DNA of 64,000 nt. It comes from Algoriphagus marincola DSM 16067 (GTDB lineage: Bacteria > Bacteroidota > Bacteroidia > Cytophagales > Cyclobacteriaceae). Of the stretch, positions 60,413 through 64,000 are shown one piece after another. Positions within the stretch are counted from its first letter, which is position 1. Every line of letters begins with the position of its first letter. The notes beneath the pieces are model-generated. The model did no database searches. It saw nothing but the letters and a program-made list of their open reading frames with translations, and was not told where the DNA came from. Position numbers and translations under genes: made by a program. The DNA is taken from positions 372,001-436,000 of the forward strand of contig NZ_AUBU01000002.1 in NCBI RefSeq assembly GCF_000429405.1. The letters are read 5' to 3'.

Positions 60413-63181
60413 TTACTCAAAAAGGTCGAATTTCAATCCAAAGTTGAATCGGGCATTGTAATATTCTGCCTGCATGGTTCTCGCCTGAATTCCCTGATAG
60501 TAGCGAAGCGGTTGATTGGTCAGATTATTTCCTTCGGCAAAGATCCTCCATTTTGGAGTGATTGCATAGGAAGCATTGACATCAAGGAATGTCTGTTCAT
60601 CGTAGAATCTATCCTCAAATCCTTCTCCACCTAGCTCATCTAGGTAATCTGAAGCATAGTTCAATGACAGACGAACAACCAATCGCTTATTTTCATAGGA
60701 AAGCGAGGCGTTGAACATATGTTCAGCAGTACCTGGCAGTTGAAGATCTTCGTTTTCTCGATCCTCAATTCCTGTAGTCGAGGATTGGGTGAAAGTGTAA
60801 TTCAGGTATAGTCCGAAATTTTTGAAAAACTGTCGCTGAAATGAAGCCTCTAAACCATACACTGATGCTGTACCCCCATTCTCTGGTCTTGAATATTGAA
60901 GGTCTTCACCAAATTGCGGGTCTGAGAAGCCCTGAGTAGTAATCGTATAAACGAAATTATCGATATCCTTATAAAAACCTCCAAAAGAGAGTAAACCTAG
61001 GTTTTCATAATATTGCTCAGCCATCAAATCAAAATTCATCGCGGTAGCTGCTTTGAGGTTTGGATTACCTCTTTCTAATTCCTCATCTTCTATACTGAAG
61101 GCTGCATAAGGGACCAGGTCAAAGTAATTCGGTCTTGCGATGGTATTGGTCCAAGCTAGACGAATGACTGTATTGGCTGTAGGGTCATATTTGAAGTGTA
61201 GACCCGGTAGGAAATTTGTGTAGCTCTGATCTCCAGAAACAGGAGCGATAGTCTCATTGTCGATATCGAAAATATTTCCAGTGTAATCAATTGCCGTGTG
61301 CTCGATTCGTAAACCAGCAATGGCAGATAGCTTACTATTCAACTGATGATCTGCCATGACATAGGCAGCAGTGATGTTTTCGGTAGCATTGTAGTTTCCG
61401 GGAGCATATTCTTCCAGCACATCTGATTCCTCAAATAGTCCGCCATTGGTGAGGTCAAGCCCTCCTAGAAATTTAGGGTCCATGAATCTACCCACTGCAT
61501 ACTGTGAGCCTGCAAGGTAATTGGGGTCGGAATAGTCAATATTGGGAACAGCTCCGAGGGTTGCTCCAAAGGCATCCTCATCGAGTGGCTCGTATTCGAA
61601 GAAGTTATTGTCTCGTTCCTTCTTCTTGCCACGATACCTTAAACCAAACTGAAGTATTCCCTTATCAGAGTAAGGAAGCTTAAAGTCCAATCTACCATTG
61701 AGATCTTGATCAAAGGTATAGCCATATTGTTCAGATAGTCCATTAAAGCCGATTCCCAAGTTGTCAGCAGGATTGCGTAGTATCGCTAAGGGAAATCTTG
61801 GATTGCTTAGATCTACTCGGACATCTTGTCCCGAGGAGCGATAGGATGCATAGCGTTCATTGGGACGCTCTTCAGATGCCTTGGCATAGGTCAGATTCCA
61901 ATCCATCTGTAATTTGTTGAACAAATGCTTACCACCACCGGTGATATTGTAAACCCGCTGATCTTCCAATCTAGCGGCTTTTATTCTTCCATTATCTAAA
62001 CCACCTTTGGTTTGGAATTCTACCCTTCCGGTTGTTTCGTAAACATTCGGGCTAATCTGACTGAAATCCCCATCGTCAAAGGAATCATCCAATCTACTTA
62101 CTCGCATTCTAAATCGATTTTCCCAATCGTCGCGGTGATTGTACATTCCCGAAAGAAACAGGGTATGGTTTGGTGCAATTTCATAATCTAGAGCGAGGGT
62201 TGCAGATCGGCGCACCCGCTGTACCCGATACTCTCGAATATCAAATTCTTCCAATACAACTCCATTGTCAGAATCATACCACACAGCTTCCACATTGTCT
62301 GATCCAAAGTTGTGGTTGTTGTATGATCCGGAGAAAATAACACCCAATTTATCATTCAAGAAGCGGTCTCCTAGAATGACTGCTCCAGTCCAGATCGGCT
62401 TATTAGAGAGTAGGTTGATTCCACTTGCGGCAGTTCCTGAAACCCTCAAGCTGTTTGGAGCCTGCCGGGTTACTAAGTTTACAGATCCTCCGATGGCATC
62501 AGCATCCATATTAGGAAGTACAGCCTTATTCACCTCGATCGTCTGGATCATATCAGAGGGGATCAAGTCCATCTGAATATTTCTATTATCACCTTCTGCA
62601 GAAGGAATTCTTTCTCCGTTTAGCGTAACAGAATTGAGTTGTGGAGCCATTCCGCGGATAATAATATTTCGGGCCTCACCTTGATCATTCTGCATCGTGA
62701 TTCCCGGGATTCGCTTGAGTGCATCTCCTACGTTTGCGTCAGGGAAGCGTCCTATTTGATCAGAAGAAACAATATTGGTGATGTTAGCATTGTTTTTTTG
62801 CTGAGTCAAAGCCTTTGCCTGGCCTTTTAGCCGATCTCCAAAAACGATGAATTCTGCAGCTTCCAGTTCTGATTCATCCATTTTGAAATTTAGAGTCGAG
62901 GTTTGTCCATCTCTGATTTCCACATTTTTTGTCAGTTGACCATACCCTAGGTAAGAGACAGTGACTTCATAAGGTCCCGCAGGAAGATTGGCAAAGTAGA
63001 AATCCCCTTTCTGATCGGTGATTGTACCATAATTGGTTCCTTTCAAAAGGACATTAGCACCGGGAAGTGATAGATTTTCAGCATCGATCACTCGCCCTTT
63101 CAACACTCCTTGTGCCCATGAATTTCCCATCAAAAGGAAAAAAAGCAACAAGGAAGTAACTACACGTAGCTGTTTGTTCAT
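60413..63181 (-). CDS. TonB-dependent outer-membrane receptor with carboxypeptidase-regulatory-like domain
   Basis: The 922-residue protein has a signal peptide (about 1-23), a CarboxypepD_reg-like domain (about 24-108, GVLKGRVIDAENLSLPGANVLLKGTNYGTITDQKGDFYF) and a plug domain (about 130-240, RFPDANVGDALKRIPGITMQNDQGEARNIIIRGM). The barrel runs to the terminal FGLKFDLFE. It imports a substrate across the outer membrane with TonB energy. The phytase gene directly upstream in the same operon (6-nt gap) suggests a phosphate ester or inositol phosphate as substrate. No SusD partner is adjacent. Confidence 0.94.
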   Translation of the reverse strand: MNKQLRVVTSLLLFFLLMGNSWAQGVLKGRVIDAENLSLPGANVLLKGTNYGTITDQKGDFYFANLPAGPYEVTVSYLGYGQLTKNVEIRDGQTSTLNFKMDESELEAAEFIVFGDRLKGQAKALTQQKNNANITNIVSSDQIGRFPDANVGDALKRIPGITMQNDQGEARNIIIRGMAPQLNSVTLNGERIPSAEGDNRNIQMDLIPSDMIQTIEVNKAVLPNMDADAIGGSVNLVTRQAPNSLRVSGTAASGINLLSNKPIWTGAVILGDRFLNDKLGVIFSGSYNNHNFGSDNVEAVWYDSDNGVVLEEFDIREYRVQRVRRSATLALDYEIAPNHTLFLSGMYNHRDDWENRFRMRVSRLDDSFDDGDFSQISPNVYETTGRVEFQTKGGLDNGRIKAARLEDQRVYNITGGGKHLFNKLQMDWNLTYAKASEERPNERYASYRSSGQDVRVDLSNPRFPLAILRNPADNLGIGFNGLSEQYGYTFDQDLNGRLDFKLPYSDKGILQFGLRYRGKKKERDNNFFEYEPLDEDAFGATLGAVPNIDYSDPNYLAGSQYAVGRFMDPKFLGGLDLTNGGLFEESDVLEEYAPGNYNATENITAAYVMADHQLNSKLSAIAGLRIEHTAIDYTGNIFDIDNETIAPVSGDQSYTNFLPGLHFKYDPTANTVIRLAWTNTIARPNYFDLVPYAAFSIEDEELERGNPNLKAATAMNFDLMAEQYYENLGLLSFGGFYKDIDNFVYTITTQGFSDPQFGEDLQYSRPENGGTASVYGLEASFQRQFFKNFGLYLNYTFTQSSTTGIEDRENEDLQLPGTAEHMFNASLSYENKRLVVRLSLNYASDYLDELGGEGFEDRFYDEQTFLDVNASYAITPKWRIFAEGNNLTNQPLRYYQGIQARTMQAEYYNARFNFGLKFDLFE

Positions 63182-63187
63182 AATTGA

Positions 63188-64000
63188 TTATTGGTTTTGG
63201 TTAATATGTTTTTTGAGTTGTTTCCAAGAGTAGATTTGGAATGTCTTATCGTCGGACATAGCCACAAAAAGTCCTTCAGAAAATTCCCCGCCTAGATCAG
63301 CTGATGTGACCTCATTCCCATCACTCGAAAGTGTACTCAATGGAAGTGTGGTAATCAGGGAGTGCTGGTGTGGGTTGGATTGGCTGCCTTCTCTGGGAAA
63401 GACATGGAAAAGATTTGCCCCTTGATCCGATACAAGCAAATAGCCTTCGGTTTCAGAGGTTTTATAGATGGAAATTCCCTCATGATCATCGGTGAAACCT
63501 TCAGTGGCAAATAGTGCAAGCTCCTCATTTCCCATATCGGGTTCGGCGTAGTACTTTCTTACCCCTGTACCCTCATCTGAATAATAGATGTAGCCAAGCT
63601 CATTGTCTACCGCTATGGCTTCGATTTCTTTGTTTCCTGAAAAATTCCCGAACTTTCTCACCAATTCCAGAGAGAGGTTTCCGTCTTGGCTTTTCACTTC
63701 ATATTGCCAGAGATATGTGCCATCTGTAGGTCCATTTTTTCTCCCTGCGATGACGTAGGTTTTTCCTGATTTGGGGCTTTGATAAAGGGCTATTCCCATC
63801 AAATCCCGATAATCCTCTCCTGTTTCACCTTGATATACTTCCAGTCCTCCTGGATTTAATTCCTTCATATCAGGTAGGGAGAAAAAGCGGATTTTAGATG
63901 TCAGTCTTTCGCCTGTTACGGCAAAGTCGATGGTATCTTTTCCATGAATCAATCCATAGCCAATGTCCACATTGTTGGGACGCTGAATATCTCTTCGGAC
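63188..64000 (-). CDS. Beta-propeller phytase, C-terminal part (cut by window end)
   Basis: The frame is open to the window edge and upstream residues (VRRDIQRPNNVDIGYGL) belong to the same protein, so this is the C-terminal portion. Motifs of beta-propeller phytases are visible: GETGEDYRDLMGIALYQS, NKEIEAIAVDNELGYIYYSDEGTGVRKY, FTDDHEGISIYKT and SYLLVSDQG-like YLLVSDQGANLFHVF, with Asp/Glu pairs that bind calcium and phosphate. The enzyme hydrolyses phytate to release phosphate and is normally secreted. It precedes the TonB receptor gene by 6 nt, so both are co-transcribed. The signal peptide and first blades lie outside the window. Confidence 0.9.
   Translation of the reverse strand, partial: VRRDIQRPNNVDIGYGLIHGKDTIDFAVTGERLTSKIRFFSLPDMKELNPGGLEVYQGETGEDYRDLMGIALYQSPKSGKTYVIAGRKNGPTDGTYLWQYEVKSQDGNLSLELVRKFGNFSGNKEIEAIAVDNELGYIYYSDEGTGVRKYYAEPDMGNEELALFATEGFTDDHEGISIYKTSETEGYLLVSDQGANLFHVFPREGSQSNPHQHSLITTLPLSTLSSDGNEVTSADLGGEFSEGLFVAMSDDKTFQIYSWKQLKKHINQNQ

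Noticed and set aside
1-64000. Mobile elements, prophage, CRISPR-Cas or defence systems
   Set aside because: No transposase, integrase, phage structural, Cas or toxin-antitoxin genes were seen on either strand.

Overview
The window looks like chromosomal DNA from a Bacteroidota bacterium of the order Cytophagales, probably Cyclobacteriaceae (Algoriphagus-like). The genus is an inference from gene content and style. The phylum is better supported. There are two long secreted proteins with the C-terminal sorting domain of gliding/type IX secretion cargo. There are several promoters of the Bacteroidota form TTG-N19/20-TAnnTTTG, a TonB receptor with a carboxypeptidase-like N-terminal domain, and a Bacteroidota-type tmRNA tag. 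No insertion sequence, prophage, CRISPR array or integrase was found, and most of the window is ordinary core genome.

Layout. 1-0.9 kb: 5' part of a DEAD-box helicase gene, tRNA-His and a small ORF. 0.9-5.4 kb: glycogen/alpha-glucan operon (debranching enzyme, glycosyltransferase, GH57 amylase). 5.5-10.6 kb: four-gene sensory operon on the minus strand (porin, PstS-like periplasmic protein, multi-PAS histidine kinase, single-domain response regulator). 10.9-11.3 kb: tmRNA. 11.7-13.4 kb: dnaX, whose tau form needs a -1 shift on an A10 run. 13.4-30 kb: housekeeping and envelope genes (DUF3078 protein, MltD-like transglycosylase, O-methyltransferase, M16 and M24 peptidases, EEP hydrolase, flavin reductase, SppA, FolK, FabD, a LysR/SbtA-like pair, DCC protein, a type IX cargo protein). 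30.3-33.7 kb: sdhCAB. 34-37 kb: symporter/GNAT/PLP-racemase operon. 37-40 kb: diheme cytochrome, beta-helix protein and a Crp-type regulator. 41-44 kb: second large type IX cargo protein. 44.3-47.1 kb: LytTR membrane regulator, a membrane protein and a secreted aspartyl protease interrupted by an in-frame UGA. 47.2-55.1 kb: accessory block described below. 55.5-64 kb: outer-membrane protein, PQQ-like propeller, hflKC, TonB receptor and a beta-propeller phytase cut by the window end.

The most distinctive signal is in the 49-55 kb block. Four separate transcription units carry the same 24-bp imperfect palindrome (CGTCY-N14-GGACK followed by TTTTG). Each copy sits exactly 23 nt from an NTTTG promoter element and in the same orientation relative to its gene. 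The four genes are two outer-membrane barrel proteins, a tiny membrane protein and a Vat/CatB-type acetyltransferase. Within the same block lie an AraC-type regulator fused to TolB-like and TPR domains, and an MFS exporter. I infer a small local regulon, possibly a stress or xenobiotic response. Its inducer and function cannot be read from sequence.
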